This document shows, piece after piece, positions 35,075-43,232 of a DNA stretch of 64,000 bases. The first letter of the stretch is position 1; each line of letters begins with the position of its first letter. This DNA comes from Arenimonas sp049195245 (GTDB lineage Bacteria > Pseudomonadota > Gammaproteobacteria > Xanthomonadales > Xanthomonadaceae), in NCBI RefSeq assembly GCF_049195245.1, contig NZ_JBMIRR010000027.1, positions 1,240,001-1,304,000 on the forward strand, in the 5' to 3' direction. The notes beneath the pieces were generated by a model. The model was not told the origin of the DNA, did no database searches, and saw nothing but the letters and a program-made list of their open reading frames with translations. The translations under genes were made by a program, and so were the position numbers.

Positions 35075-35629
35075 TCAAGGCGCGTGCGTCGTCTCGGCCG
35101 CGGTGCGGAAAAGATGCGCCGCCGACAGCCACGCCGCGATGAAGAAGCCCGACAGGACGACTACGTAGCCATGCCCCGCCAGCGCGATCCAGGCCATCAC
35201 CGCCGCCTGCGCCAGCGCCGTGGCCACCATCGCCCGCGCCATGCCCTGCGGGCGGAAGCGTCCGATCGCGGCGGCGATGGCGCCGACCATCAGGATGCCG
35301 AAGAACAGCTGGTTCACCGGGTTGTTCTCGTTGCCGACGATGCCGACCGCCAGGTTGATCCAGGTCATCAGGAAGCCCGCCGCGATCGCGACACCGAAGC
35401 CCGCGCGGTAGGCCCAGTGGCCCGACAGCCGCGCCCCCAGCTCGTAGACCAGGCAGCAGGTGCCCAGCATCACGCCCATCACGACGAAGTCCCCGGCGGT
35501 CCAGTCCACCTCGTCTGTGAACTGCATCGCGATCGCGGGCAGCAGCAGCAGGCCGGCCGCGGTGGTCCAGACCGGAATGCGCCACGGGTTGCCGCGGCGG
35601 GTGGGCGTGTTCGGGGCAGCTGCGGACAT
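35075..35629 (-). CDS. Six-span inner-membrane protein
   Basis: This 184-residue hydrophobic protein has six predicted spans (for example AAGLLLLPAIAMQF, FVVMGVMLGTCCLVYEL, GVAIAAGFLMTWINLAVGIV and VVVLSGFFIAAWLSAAHLF). The loop EVDWTAGDF and the NPVNQLFFGI segment are the least hydrophobic parts. The start MSAAAPN is supported by AGGAGAG 4 nt upstream; a longer frame is less likely. It is divergent from creB with 125 bp between starts, so it may share a regulatory region with creBC. No family function is known to me. Confidence 0.75.
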   Translation of the reverse strand: MSAAAPNTPTRRGNPWRIPVWTTAAGLLLLPAIAMQFTDEVDWTAGDFVVMGVMLGTCCLVYELGARLSGHWAYRAGFGVAIAAGFLMTWINLAVGIVGNENNPVNQLFFGILMVGAIAAAIGRFRPQGMARAMVATALAQAAVMAWIALAGHGYVVVLSGFFIAAWLSAAHLFRTAAETTHAP

Positions 35630-35754
35630 GGGTCTCTCCTGGGCCTTGAAGGGGATGGCGGCCAGCCTCGCGCCGCTCTGTGAAGCCAGCAAGAAGTCCG
35701 CCGCACGTGCCGCCGGCGCGGGCGGCTGCGCTATCCTCGGCGCACGGAGGTGGC

Positions 35755-36417
35755 ATGGCGCGGATCCTGCTGGTGGAAGACGAAGGAGCGATCGCGCAGA
35801 CGATCGAATTCGCGCTGCGCTCGGAGGGCTTCACCACCGCACACGCGCTCGGGGGCCGCGAGGCGCTGCGGCTGGCGTCCGGCGACCCCTTCGACCTGGC
35901 CATCCTGGACGTGGGACTGCCCGACACCGATGGCTTCACCCTGTGCCGCGAGCTGCGCCGCCGTGGTGACCTGCCGGTGATCTTCCTCACCGCACGCGAT
36001 GCCGAAGCCGAGCGCGTGCGCGGCCTGGAGCTGGGCGCCGACGACTACGTGACCAAGCCCTTCTCGCCGCGCGAACTGGTGGCGCGGGTGCGCGCAGTGC
36101 TGCGCCGCAGCGGCGTGCGCGCGAGCGACGCGGGCTTCGAGCTCGACCCGGTCGGCCACCGCATCCACTTCCGCGGCAAGCGGCTGGACCTCACCCGCTA
36201 CGAATACGGCCTGCTGGCCGAGCTGCTGCGCCGCCCCGGCGCCATCCTCACGCGCGCACAGCTGCTGGACCGGGTCTGGGGCAGCGAGCGCGACAGCACC
36301 GACCGCACCGTGGACACCCACGTCAAGACACTGCGCGCCAAGCTTCGCGACGTGGACGCCGCCGCCGACCCGATCCGAACGCAGCGCGGCCTGGGCTACA
36401 GCCTGCAGGTGGACTGA
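35755..36417 (+). CDS. creB: Response regulator CreB
   Basis: This 220-residue OmpR/PhoB-type regulator has a receiver domain with Asp52 as phospho-acceptor (AILDVGLPD) and Lys in YVTKPFSPREL, then a winged-helix output domain (LTRYEYGLLAELLRRPG...). The CreB name follows from the high-similarity CreC partner 4 bp downstream. In enterobacteria CreBC responds to carbon source and cell-wall stress; whether that holds here is not visible. creD, the usual target, is absent from the window. Ribosome-binding GGAGG lies 5 nt before the ATG. Confidence 0.88.
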   Translation: MARILLVEDEGAIAQTIEFALRSEGFTTAHALGGREALRLASGDPFDLAILDVGLPDTDGFTLCRELRRRGDLPVIFLTARDAEAERVRGLELGADDYVTKPFSPRELVARVRAVLRRSGVRASDAGFELDPVGHRIHFRGKRLDLTRYEYGLLAELLRRPGAILTRAQLLDRVWGSERDSTDRTVDTHVKTLRAKLRDVDAAADPIRTQRGLGYSLQVD

Positions 36418-36421
36418 GGCG

Positions 36422-37858
36422 ATGCGCATCGGTCTGCGGATCCTGCTGGGCTATTTCCTGGTGGTGGCGCTGGGCGCGCTGCTGGTCACCCAGGTGTTCG
36501 TGGCCCAGGTGAAACCGGGCGTGCGCCAGACCATGGAAGACACCCTGGTGGACATGGCCAATGTGCTGGCCGAGCTGGCGGCGCCGGACCTGCAGGCGGG
36601 CCGGATCGCGGACGGCCCGTTCGCCGGGCGGATCGTCCGGATGCGGGGGCGCGATCCGGGCGCGGAGATCTGGGGATTCCAGAAACGCGACGCGCCCTAT
36701 CGCATCTACGTCACCGATGCGGCCGGCATCGTCGTGTTCGACAGCCACGGCCAGGACGTGGGCCGGGACTATTCCAAGTGGAACGACGTGCATCGCACGC
36801 TGCGTGGGCGCTACGGCGCGCGCTCCACCGCCACCGATCCCGCGGATCCGGAGTCGACCGTCATGCACGTGGCCGCGCCGGTGCGCGACGAGGCGGGCCG
36901 CCTCATCGGCGTGCTCACCGTGGCCAAGCCCAATGCGGTGATCGCGCCGTTCATCGAGCGCAGCCAGCGCATCGTCGCCACCTGGGGGCTGGTGCTGCTG
37001 GCCTCGGCCCTGCTGATCGGCCTGCTGGCCGCGAGCTGGCTGTCGCGTCAGCTGGCGGCGCTGCGCCGCTATGCGCAGGCCGTGACGGCCGGCGAGCGCA
37101 CCACCCTGCCGCGCACCGCCGGCGAGTTCGCCGAGCTGGGCCAGGCGCTGGAAACCATGCGCGACAAGCTCGAAGGCAAACAGTACGCCGAACGCTACGT
37201 GCAGGATCTCACGCACGAGATGAAGAGCCCGCTGGCGGCGATTCGCGCCAGCGCCGAACTGCTGGAGACGCCGCTGCCACCGGCCGACCAGGCCCGCTTC
37301 GCCGAAGCGATCGGCCACCAGAGCGATCGCCTGGCGCAGATGATCGACCGGCTGCTGGCGCTGGCGGCGGTGGAGCATCGCCAGGCGCTGGACGCGCCCG
37401 AACGTCTCGACGTGGCCGCGCTGCTGGACGCCGTGGCGCAGGACAGCGCAACCCGGTTGGCGGAGAGGCAGCAGACCCTCGCCATCGACGCGCCGCCACG
37501 CATCGGGGTGACCGGCGACGGCTTCCTGCTGCGGCAGGCGCTGGACAACCTGGTCGACAACGCCTCGGCGTTCGGCCCGCCGGGCAGCGTGGTGGAACTG
37601 TCGGCCACGGTCGAAGCCGACCACGTGCTGCTGCGCGTGCGCGACCGTGGACCCGGTGTGCCCGACTTCGCCGCCGATCGCGTCTTCGAGCGCTTCTATT
37701 CCCTGCCCCGCCCCGACGGCAGCCACCGCAGCAGCGGCCTGGGCCTGAGCTTCGTGCGAGAAGTCGCCGCATTGCATGGCGGCTCAGCCAGCCTGGAAAA
37801 CCGACCCGAGGGCGGTGCCTGCGCGACGCTGCGCGTTCCGCTCACGCCACCCCGGTAA
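36422..37858 (+). CDS. creC: Sensor histidine kinase CreC
   Basis: This 478-residue kinase starts MRIGLRILLGYFLVVALGA, and the periplasmic segment EVKPGVRQTMEDTLVDMANVLAELAAPDL is characteristic of CreC. The second span is at about residues 184-205, followed by a HAMP-like linker, the phospho-acceptor His265 in DLTHEMKSPLAAIRASAEL, and an ATPase domain (N-box DNLVDNASAFG, G-boxes DRGPGVPD and SGLGLSF). It is 4 bp downstream of creB and surely co-expressed. It ends 39 bp from the convergent desaturase gene. Confidence 0.9.
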   Translation: MRIGLRILLGYFLVVALGALLVTQVFVAQVKPGVRQTMEDTLVDMANVLAELAAPDLQAGRIADGPFAGRIVRMRGRDPGAEIWGFQKRDAPYRIYVTDAAGIVVFDSHGQDVGRDYSKWNDVHRTLRGRYGARSTATDPADPESTVMHVAAPVRDEAGRLIGVLTVAKPNAVIAPFIERSQRIVATWGLVLLASALLIGLLAASWLSRQLAALRRYAQAVTAGERTTLPRTAGEFAELGQALETMRDKLEGKQYAERYVQDLTHEMKSPLAAIRASAELLETPLPPADQARFAEAIGHQSDRLAQMIDRLLALAAVEHRQALDAPERLDVAALLDAVAQDSATRLAERQQTLAIDAPPRIGVTGDGFLLRQALDNLVDNASAFGPPGSVVELSATVEADHVLLRVRDRGPGVPDFAADRVFERFYSLPRPDGSHRSSGLGLSFVREVAALHGGSASLENRPEGGACATLRVPLTPPR

Positions 37859-37897
37859 TCCGACCATCCCCTCAGGTGTTGCCGAGCGGGCTTCGCC

Positions 37898-39145
37898 TCA
37901 CGCCGGAATCCGCTTCCCGAGATCGGCGCGCGCCGCAGGCTCCACGGCCAGCGCACCCGCGCGGCGCATGCTGGTATCGCCCATCATGATCGACCACAGC
38001 CTGCCGAAGCGCCGGAACACGCTCTCCTCGACATAGGGCACGCCGTGCTTGCGGCAGATGGCCTTGAGCCGGGGCGCGGCCTGGCGGTACTTGAGCAGCG
38101 GCAGGTCGGGCCAGACGTGGTGTTCGATCTGGTAGTTGAGGTAACCCTGCAGGTAATCCTGCACGTCGGTGCCGCCCGGGTAGTTCACCGAGCCGGCGCA
38201 CTGCTGCAGGTAGAACTCGCCGCGGCTCCTGCAGCCGCTGTCGAAGCGATACAGGTCATCGCCCGTGTGGTTGGGCGCGATGGTGACGAAGGTGACCACG
38301 TTGGCCACCACCTCGGCCAGCAGCGAATTGACCAGCACCGCCATCCAGGCCCAGGTGCCCAGCGGCAGGAACAGCGCCGGGATCAGGCCGAACCGCACCA
38401 GGCCATAGGGCAGCACGCAGCGCAGCCAGAATTCGATACCCCAGGCCGTTACCGGCAGCATCACGCGTTCGCCCGGGATCACCAGGCACGCGACCTCGCC
38501 CATGGCGGGCAAGGGATGGGCCCTGGCCTGCGCCGCCGTCTGCGCGCGGATCCTGCGGTGCTGCTTGAGCGCGAAGAAGGTGTTGGGCGCGTAATACGTC
38601 AGCTTCCAGGTCATCATCACCAGCACGATGATCAGCGCCTTGACCGGGCGCGGCACCCGGCGGTGCCGGATGAACCAGGCGTTGCGTTCGACCAGGTCCG
38701 GGTCGCCCTGCTGGCCCGTCTGGAAGTGGTGCAGCTGGTTGTGCTCGTGCGCCCAGGCGTCCGGATGCAGCCAGTCCAGCCAGTCCAGCCAGCGGCGCCA
38801 GCCCATGGCGAAGCGCTTGCTGGTGTAGTGCGCGGGCACGCCCGGCACCGCGTCGTAGCCCCGGTGCATCACCGGGTGGGTCACGCAGGTCCAGCGACCC
38901 ATGTTGCCCAGCCCCATCAACAGGGCGGCCACGGGGTTGGGCACGATCCAGGCCACCGCGTAGCCCAGCACCGTCAGCATGCGCGACCAGCGGGCCATCC
39001 TGCGCAGGTGCACCAGGTCTGCCTGTCCAAGGTCGGACTTGAGCGATCGGTGCAGGGCTTCGACATCGGCGGCGAAGGCCTTGAGGTCGATGCCCGCGAA
39101 CGGCGAAGGCTGGCTCAAGGGCCGGTCAGCCGTGGACTTCGGCAT
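37898..39145 (-). CDS. Membrane fatty acid desaturase
   Basis: This 415-residue integral-membrane di-iron protein has the histidine clusters HPVMHRGY, HEHNQLHHF and, near the C-terminus, QIEHHVWPDLPLL (the HxxHH class seen in acyl-lipid desaturases). Several hydrophobic segments flank the boxes. It should introduce a double bond into membrane acyl chains using an external electron donor; position and substrate are unknown. There is no fused cytochrome b5. The start MPKSTADRP was preferred over an in-frame Met further upstream because that region looks non-coding. Confidence 0.85.
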   Translation of the reverse strand: MPKSTADRPLSQPSPFAGIDLKAFAADVEALHRSLKSDLGQADLVHLRRMARWSRMLTVLGYAVAWIVPNPVAALLMGLGNMGRWTCVTHPVMHRGYDAVPGVPAHYTSKRFAMGWRRWLDWLDWLHPDAWAHEHNQLHHFQTGQQGDPDLVERNAWFIRHRRVPRPVKALIIVLVMMTWKLTYYAPNTFFALKQHRRIRAQTAAQARAHPLPAMGEVACLVIPGERVMLPVTAWGIEFWLRCVLPYGLVRFGLIPALFLPLGTWAWMAVLVNSLLAEVVANVVTFVTIAPNHTGDDLYRFDSGCRSRGEFYLQQCAGSVNYPGGTDVQDYLQGYLNYQIEHHVWPDLPLLKYRQAAPRLKAICRKHGVPYVEESVFRRFGRLWSIMMGDTSMRRAGALAVEPAARADLGKRIPA

Positions 39146-39287
39146 GTGATGGGAATCCAGAAGGGGCACCGGGCAAAGGGTACACCGCCGTGTTGTACGG
39201 ATCGTTCGCACTCCGCAAACCGGTCACATACCGCCCGCAAGAACGTCCCAAGTACAAGCCCGGCCGTTCCGGGCAGGGAGCAGGAAC

Positions 39288-39546
39288 ATGGTCACTACAG
39301 GTCTCAAGGCTTGGCTGGTTGGCGCGGCGCTGATCTATGCACTGGGCATGGCTTGGCTTCTTTGGCTGGGCGCGCCGCCGGCGGTTTTTGGCATGGCGTC
39401 ATGCCTGGCAGGAACCCTCGTGGCGCTGGCGGCCGCGTGGCGCCGGACGTCGGCGCCGCGCGGTCGCTGCGCGCAGGCGGACTGGTGCCTGAGCGGCAGG
39501 TGGTTTAGCGTGCGCGCATCGTTCGCTGCCGGATTTCCCCGCACCA
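39288..39546 (+). CDS. Possible small membrane protein, 3' end unclear
   Basis: A reading frame begins with ATG at 39288 behind AGGAAC. It encodes a convincing hydrophobic start (MVTTGLKAWLVGAALIYALGMAWLLWLGAPPAVFGMASCLAGTLVALAAAWRR). Beyond about residue 60 the frame loses any coding character, yet no stop occurs until 40049, overlapping other genes in a different frame. The first half could be a real two-span protein whose natural stop was lost by a frameshift near 39480. Codon use is less GC-biased than its neighbours. Low confidence. Confidence 0.3.
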
Positions 39547-39984
39547 ATGAGCTCTCCTCCTGGTCGTTACGCGCGCGCCGCCGCCTGCGGCCGCCCGCCC
39601 CTGCGTCTGCCCCGGTATTCGCTGCCCGCCCTGCTGCTGGCGCCCGCCGCCGCGCACGCCTCCGATCCCCTCGCCGACTGGCAGTGGATCGCGCTGGTGG
39701 CGATGGTGACCTCGGTCTTCGCGATCCTGGTGTACGCGCTCAGCGCCGCCCTGTTCCTGCGCTTGATCCGGCTCGGCAAGCTGGCCTCGCCGCGGCTGGC
39801 CCATGCGGTGCCGATGGCCGTGTTCGGGGCCTACGTGCTGCTGCGCGTGCTTTCGGGTTCGCTGCAGGATGGCGTGGTGGTGGCCGGCGTGCTGGTCGGC
39901 TGGCTCTGCGCCGCGGCCCCTTACACGCTGCTGGTGCAGTGGTATTGGGCAAAGCGGCAAGCCGAGCTGGGCCACGATGGCTGA
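39547..39984 (+). CDS. Small polytopic membrane protein
   Basis: This 145-residue protein has a signal-like or membrane segment near residues 25-40 (LPALLLAPAAAHAS). Three further hydrophobic spans follow: WIALVAMVTSVFAILVYALSAALFL, AVPMAVFGAYVLLRVLSG, and VAGVLVGWLCAAAPYTLLVQWY. It overlaps the following AAC(3)-I-like acetyltransferase start by 8 bp, which suggests coupled translation. I recognise no family; the start is uncertain because no clear ribosome-binding site is present. Confidence 0.65.
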   Translation: MSSPPGRYARAAACGRPPLRLPRYSLPALLLAPAAAHASDPLADWQWIALVAMVTSVFAILVYALSAALFLRLIRLGKLASPRLAHAVPMAVFGAYVLLRVLSGSLQDGVVVAGVLVGWLCAAAPYTLLVQWYWAKRQAELGHDG

Positions 39985-40456
39985 ACGGCCTGCCTTCACG
40001 GTACGCGCGCTGTCGGGCGACGACCTGCCGGCGATGCACGGCCTGCTGACGCTGTTCGGCGAAGCCTTCTTCCAGCCCGACGTCTACGGCGATGCCCGGC
40101 CCGACGACGCCTACCTGCGCCGGCTGCTGGACGGCGACAGCTTCATCGCCGTGGTGGCCGAGGCCGAAGGCCGCGTGATCGGGGGCATCGGCGCCTACGA
40201 GCTGCGCAAGTTCGAGCAGGCGCGCTCGGAAATCTACCTCTACGACCTGGCCGTGGCCGAGGACCAGCGCCGCCGCGGCGTTGCCACCGCGCTGATCCGC
40301 CGGCTGCAGGCGATCGCGCGCGAACGCGGGGCCTACGTGGTGTTCGTGCAGGCCGACCTGGAGGACGCGCCGGCCGTGGCGCTGTACACCAAGCTCGGCC
40401 TGCGCGAGGAGGTGCTGCATTTCGACCTGCCGCTGGATCCCGCGCGTGGGGACTGA
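39977..40456 (+). CDS. AAC(3)-I-like aminoglycoside N-acetyltransferase homologue
   Basis: This 159-residue GNAT protein strongly resembles AAC(3)-I enzymes, which acetylate the 3-amino group of gentamicin-type aminoglycosides. The shared core includes LRKFEQARSEIYLYDLAV, the acetyl-CoA site RRRGVATALI, GAYVVFVQAD and DAPAVALYTKLGLREEVLHFD. It overlaps the upstream membrane-protein gene by 8 bp and has the same GC content as its surroundings. There is no integron attC site or IS nearby, so it looks like a resident chromosomal homologue. True resistance is not shown by sequence. Confidence 0.88.
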   Translation: MAERPAFTVRALSGDDLPAMHGLLTLFGEAFFQPDVYGDARPDDAYLRRLLDGDSFIAVVAEAEGRVIGGIGAYELRKFEQARSEIYLYDLAVAEDQRRRGVATALIRRLQAIARERGAYVVFVQADLEDAPAVALYTKLGLREEVLHFDLPLDPARGD

Positions 40457-40530
40457 CACCGTGCCGGACGTCACTTGATTCCGTCGCGCCTGCGTCCGAC
40501 GATGCGGGTGTCCAACGACCGGAGTGCCCC

Positions 40531-40752
40531 ATGAAGATCCTGCTGACCGCGGTGTGCTGGTGCCTGCTGCTGGTCCTGGCGTGGCCGCTGGCCGTGGCCG
40601 TGCTGGTGCTGTGGCCGGTGCTGTGGCTGCTCAGCCTGCCGCTGCGCGCCGTCGGGATTGCCCTGGACGGCCTGTTCGCGCTGCTGCGGGCCGTCCTGAT
40701 GCTGCCGGCAAGGCTGCTCGGCCATCGCCCTGCCCCGGCGACCGCGCGGTGA
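40531..40752 (+). CDS. 73-residue membrane protein
   Basis: This small protein consists of two adjacent hydrophobic helices (ILLTAVCWCLLLVLAWPLAVAVLVLWPVLWLLSLPL) and an Arg/Pro-rich tail. GGAG is 6 nt before the ATG. It fits small inner-membrane proteins found next to DUF924 genes in relatives, but no family name or function can be given. It lies 22 bp before the DUF924 gene and may be co-transcribed with it. Confidence 0.6.
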   Translation: MKILLTAVCWCLLLVLAWPLAVAVLVLWPVLWLLSLPLRAVGIALDGLFALLRAVLMLPARLLGHRPAPATAR

Positions 40753-40774
40753 TGCTGGCCACCGGGCATCGCTT

Positions 40775-41326
40775 GTGAGCGCACCCGCTGGCCCGCGGGC
40801 CGTCCTGGACTTCTGGTTCCACGAACTGGTGCCCGAAGCCTGGTGGAAGACCGATCCGATGCTGGACCTGCAGATCCGGGACCGCTTCATCGCGCTGTGG
40901 AAGCAGGCGGCTGCCGGTGAACTGGCCTGGTGGCGCGCCGATGCACGGGGCCGGCTGGCGGAAGTGATCGTGCTGGACCAGTTCTCGCGCAACCTGCACC
41001 GCGACAGCGGGCAGGCCTTCGCGCAGGACCCCATGGCCCTGGTGCTGGCGCAGGAGGCCGTGGCCGGTGGCGCGCTGGCGGCGCTGGACGCCGACGAGCG
41101 GAATTTCCTGTTGATGCCCGCCATGCACAGCGAATCGGCGGCGATCCATGCCTGGGGCGAGCCACTGTTCCGCGCGCATGCGCCCGAGAAGAATCACGCG
41201 TTCGAACTCAGGCACAAGGCCATCATCGACCGCTTCGGCCGCTACCCGCACCGCAATGCCGTGCTGGGCCGCGTATCCACTCCGGAGGAACTCGAATTCC
41301 TGCAGCAGCCGGGCTCCTCGTTCTGA
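40775..41326 (+). CDS. DUF924 family protein
   Basis: This 183-residue soluble protein has the DUF924 hallmarks: opening VLDFWFHELVPEAWWKTDPMLD, the core VIVLDQFSRNLHRDSGQAFAQDPMAL and the tail KAIIDRFGRYPHRNAVLGR. The family adopts a TPR-like helical fold; its biochemical role is unknown. Translation starts at a GTG codon followed by SAPAGPRA; no better ATG is in the frame. It sits between small hypothetical genes on the same strand. Confidence 0.9.
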   Translation: MSAPAGPRAVLDFWFHELVPEAWWKTDPMLDLQIRDRFIALWKQAAAGELAWWRADARGRLAEVIVLDQFSRNLHRDSGQAFAQDPMALVLAQEAVAGGALAALDADERNFLLMPAMHSESAAIHAWGEPLFRAHAPEKNHAFELRHKAIIDRFGRYPHRNAVLGRVSTPEELEFLQQPGSSF

Positions 41327-41362
41327 GCGAGCCCGCTCCTCCGCCCTTGTCCGGAACCGACC

Positions 41363-42322
41363 ATGGATGCCCCCTCCTCAATTGGTTCGGCCCTGCATCC
41401 GCTGCGCGATGCGATGCGCGAGCGCGCCGAGGTGGTCGAGCCCGGCGACTCCTACTGGTTCCATCGGCCGCAGCGCCGTTTCCCGCCGCCCTCGGTGCGC
41501 GATCCCGACGCCTACGACGGCGGCGACCGGCTGTCCCTGACGGTGACGCAGACTGACCTGCCGGCCGCCAGGCAGCGCGATCTGGTCAGGCGGTGGTGCC
41601 ATCTGCTGCCGACGCTGACGGGCGTGCGCACGCTGTGGTTCCACACCAAGGTGACCCAGGAGCTGTTCGAGGCCGCCTGCGGCATGCCTGGCCTGGCCGG
41701 CCTGTACATCAAGTGGAGCAGCATCACCTCGCTCGCGCCGGTCGCGGGCCTGCAGGCGCTGTCCCATTTCCATCTCGGCGGTGCGCCGTCCGCACGCGAC
41801 ATCACGGCGCTGGCGTCGCTGCCGCGGCTGGTCGACCTGGAACTGCGCAAGGTGGCCGCGGCGGCCGACCTGGACTTCGTGCAGGGCCTGCCCGGACTGC
41901 GCGCGCTGCAGCTGGCCGGCGACACGCACGGCGGCAAGGCGCTGAAGCTGGCCAGCCTCGCGCCGCTGGCGGCGCTTGTAAACCTGGAGAAGCTGCAGCT
42001 GTTCGCCCTGCAGGTCGAGGATGGCTCGCTGGATGCACTGGCGATGCTGCCGGCGCTGCGATACCTCGACCTGTCCAACCAGTTCCCGATGGAAGCGGTG
42101 GCGCGCCTGGCCGGCCAGCGGCCGGACCTGGCCTGCACCAGCTTCGCGCCGGTGACCGGCCCGCACACGGCGTTTGCCTGCAAGACCTGCGGCCAGCGCC
42201 ACATCCTGCAGCTCACCGGCAAGGGCAAACCCTGGCTGTGCAGTGACTGCGACGCCGCGCGGGTGGCGGAGCACATCGCGCGCTTCGAGGCCATCGTGCG
42301 GGCGCAGCGCGCCCTGCCTTGA
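41363..42322 (+). CDS. Leucine-rich-repeat-like protein with C-terminal zinc ribbon
   Basis: This 319-residue protein has a central region (about residues 95-250) containing irregular leucine-rich repeats, for example LAGLYIKWSSITSLAPVAGL, LPRLVDLELRKVAAAADL, LRALQLAGD, LEKLQLFALQVED and LRYLDLSNQF. The C-terminal 50 residues contain CKTCGQRH and WLCSDCD, a CxxC-x(n)-CxxC zinc ribbon. There is no signal peptide. LRR plus zinc ribbon suggests a cytoplasmic binding protein, with the ribbon possibly contacting nucleic acid or protein. I know of no named family for the combination. Confidence 0.75.
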   Translation: MDAPSSIGSALHPLRDAMRERAEVVEPGDSYWFHRPQRRFPPPSVRDPDAYDGGDRLSLTVTQTDLPAARQRDLVRRWCHLLPTLTGVRTLWFHTKVTQELFEAACGMPGLAGLYIKWSSITSLAPVAGLQALSHFHLGGAPSARDITALASLPRLVDLELRKVAAAADLDFVQGLPGLRALQLAGDTHGGKALKLASLAPLAALVNLEKLQLFALQVEDGSLDALAMLPALRYLDLSNQFPMEAVARLAGQRPDLACTSFAPVTGPHTAFACKTCGQRHILQLTGKGKPWLCSDCDAARVAEHIARFEAIVRAQRALP

Positions 42323-42398
42323 CGCCGGTTTCGCCGGCCGCCGCTACAATGGCGGCCTGTCGCCGCACCGATCCCAGGCCCCCGGACACCCCGCCCCC

Positions 42399-42737
42399 AT
42401 GAATCCGACCATCGAACTCAACCTGGCGATGCTGCTGTTCCTGCCCTGGTTCGCCATCCTGGGCGGCCTGTTCTGGTGGTATCCGCGCGCGCCGCGCACG
42501 CCGGCGCGCCGCTGGTTCGACATCGCCAGCCTGGTGCTGGCAACCCTGGCCGCGGTGCTGGGCACCTGGTGGAGCTACTGGAATGCCGACCTCAGCGTGG
42601 GCAACCTCTGGCGCCAGCTGCTGGCCAGCACGATTTCCTACGGGCTGTTCCTGGGCGTCATGCTGCTGGCGATCTGGATCCGCCATCGCACCCTGATCCT
42701 GCCGAACCGGGCGCCGCCCGCCACGATGTCGGCCTGA
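42399..42737 (+). CDS. Conserved membrane protein
   Basis: This 112-residue protein has three hydrophobic spans (LAMLLFLPWFAILGGLFWWY, IASLVLATLAAVLGTWWSYW, ISYGLFLGVMLLAIWI) and Trp-rich interfaces. The length and order (MNPTIELNLAM- start, ILPNRAPPATMSA end) look like a conserved xanthomonad protein, but I recognise no function. It is convergent with the lipoprotein gene downstream, 38 bp away. Confidence 0.7.
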   Translation: MNPTIELNLAMLLFLPWFAILGGLFWWYPRAPRTPARRWFDIASLVLATLAAVLGTWWSYWNADLSVGNLWRQLLASTISYGLFLGVMLLAIWIRHRTLILPNRAPPATMSA

Positions 42738-42775
42738 GCCGCGCTTCCCCGACCGGGGCGGGGACATCAGCGACG

Positions 42776-43228
42776 CTACTTCTTCGGCTTCGGAGGCTTG
42801 GCCCACGGGTTGCAGTGGGGCCCGGACTGGCTGGGTTCGGGCGCCAGCCCGGTGTCGGTGGTGTCGCTCAGCTGCACCAGGTCGATGGCGCAGCCGCCCG
42901 TCACATCCTGCACGGCGCCGACGTAGCGCCGGCCTGGCTCGAACGTGTAGCTGGCGCCGGGTACGCAGGTGTAGGTGACATTGTAGTCGGCCCGCACCAC
43001 GTAGGAGTACAGCGAAATCCGCTTGTTGGCCGGCACCTGGATGGTGCCGTCCTTGGCCACCTTGGCGTCGTAGCCCACGCCGTCGGCGCAGAACGACGGC
43101 GACGGCAGGCGGTCGGCCTGGATGATGGCCACCGGTTCGCCGGCGGCCGGCGCGTAGGTGGGCAGGATCACGCAGCCGCCCAGCAGGGCCGCGGCGGCAG
43201 GCAGCGCGAGCAGCAGTTTGCGGGCCAT
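42776..43228 (-). CDS. Lipoprotein of unknown function
   Basis: This 150-residue protein has lipobox LLGGC (Cys19). The mature region contains several Cys and Tyr residues (SFCADGVGYDAK, DYNVTYTCVPGASY) and ends in the basic PWAKPPKPKK. It follows a second lipoprotein gene by 4 bp on the same strand. No family is recognised; it is expected in the outer membrane or periplasm. Confidence 0.75.
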   Translation of the reverse strand: MARKLLLALPAAAALLGGCVILPTYAPAAGEPVAIIQADRLPSPSFCADGVGYDAKVAKDGTIQVPANKRISLYSYVVRADYNVTYTCVPGASYTFEPGRRYVGAVQDVTGGCAIDLVQLSDTTDTGLAPEPSQSGPHCNPWAKPPKPKK

Positions 43229-43232
43229 GCGC

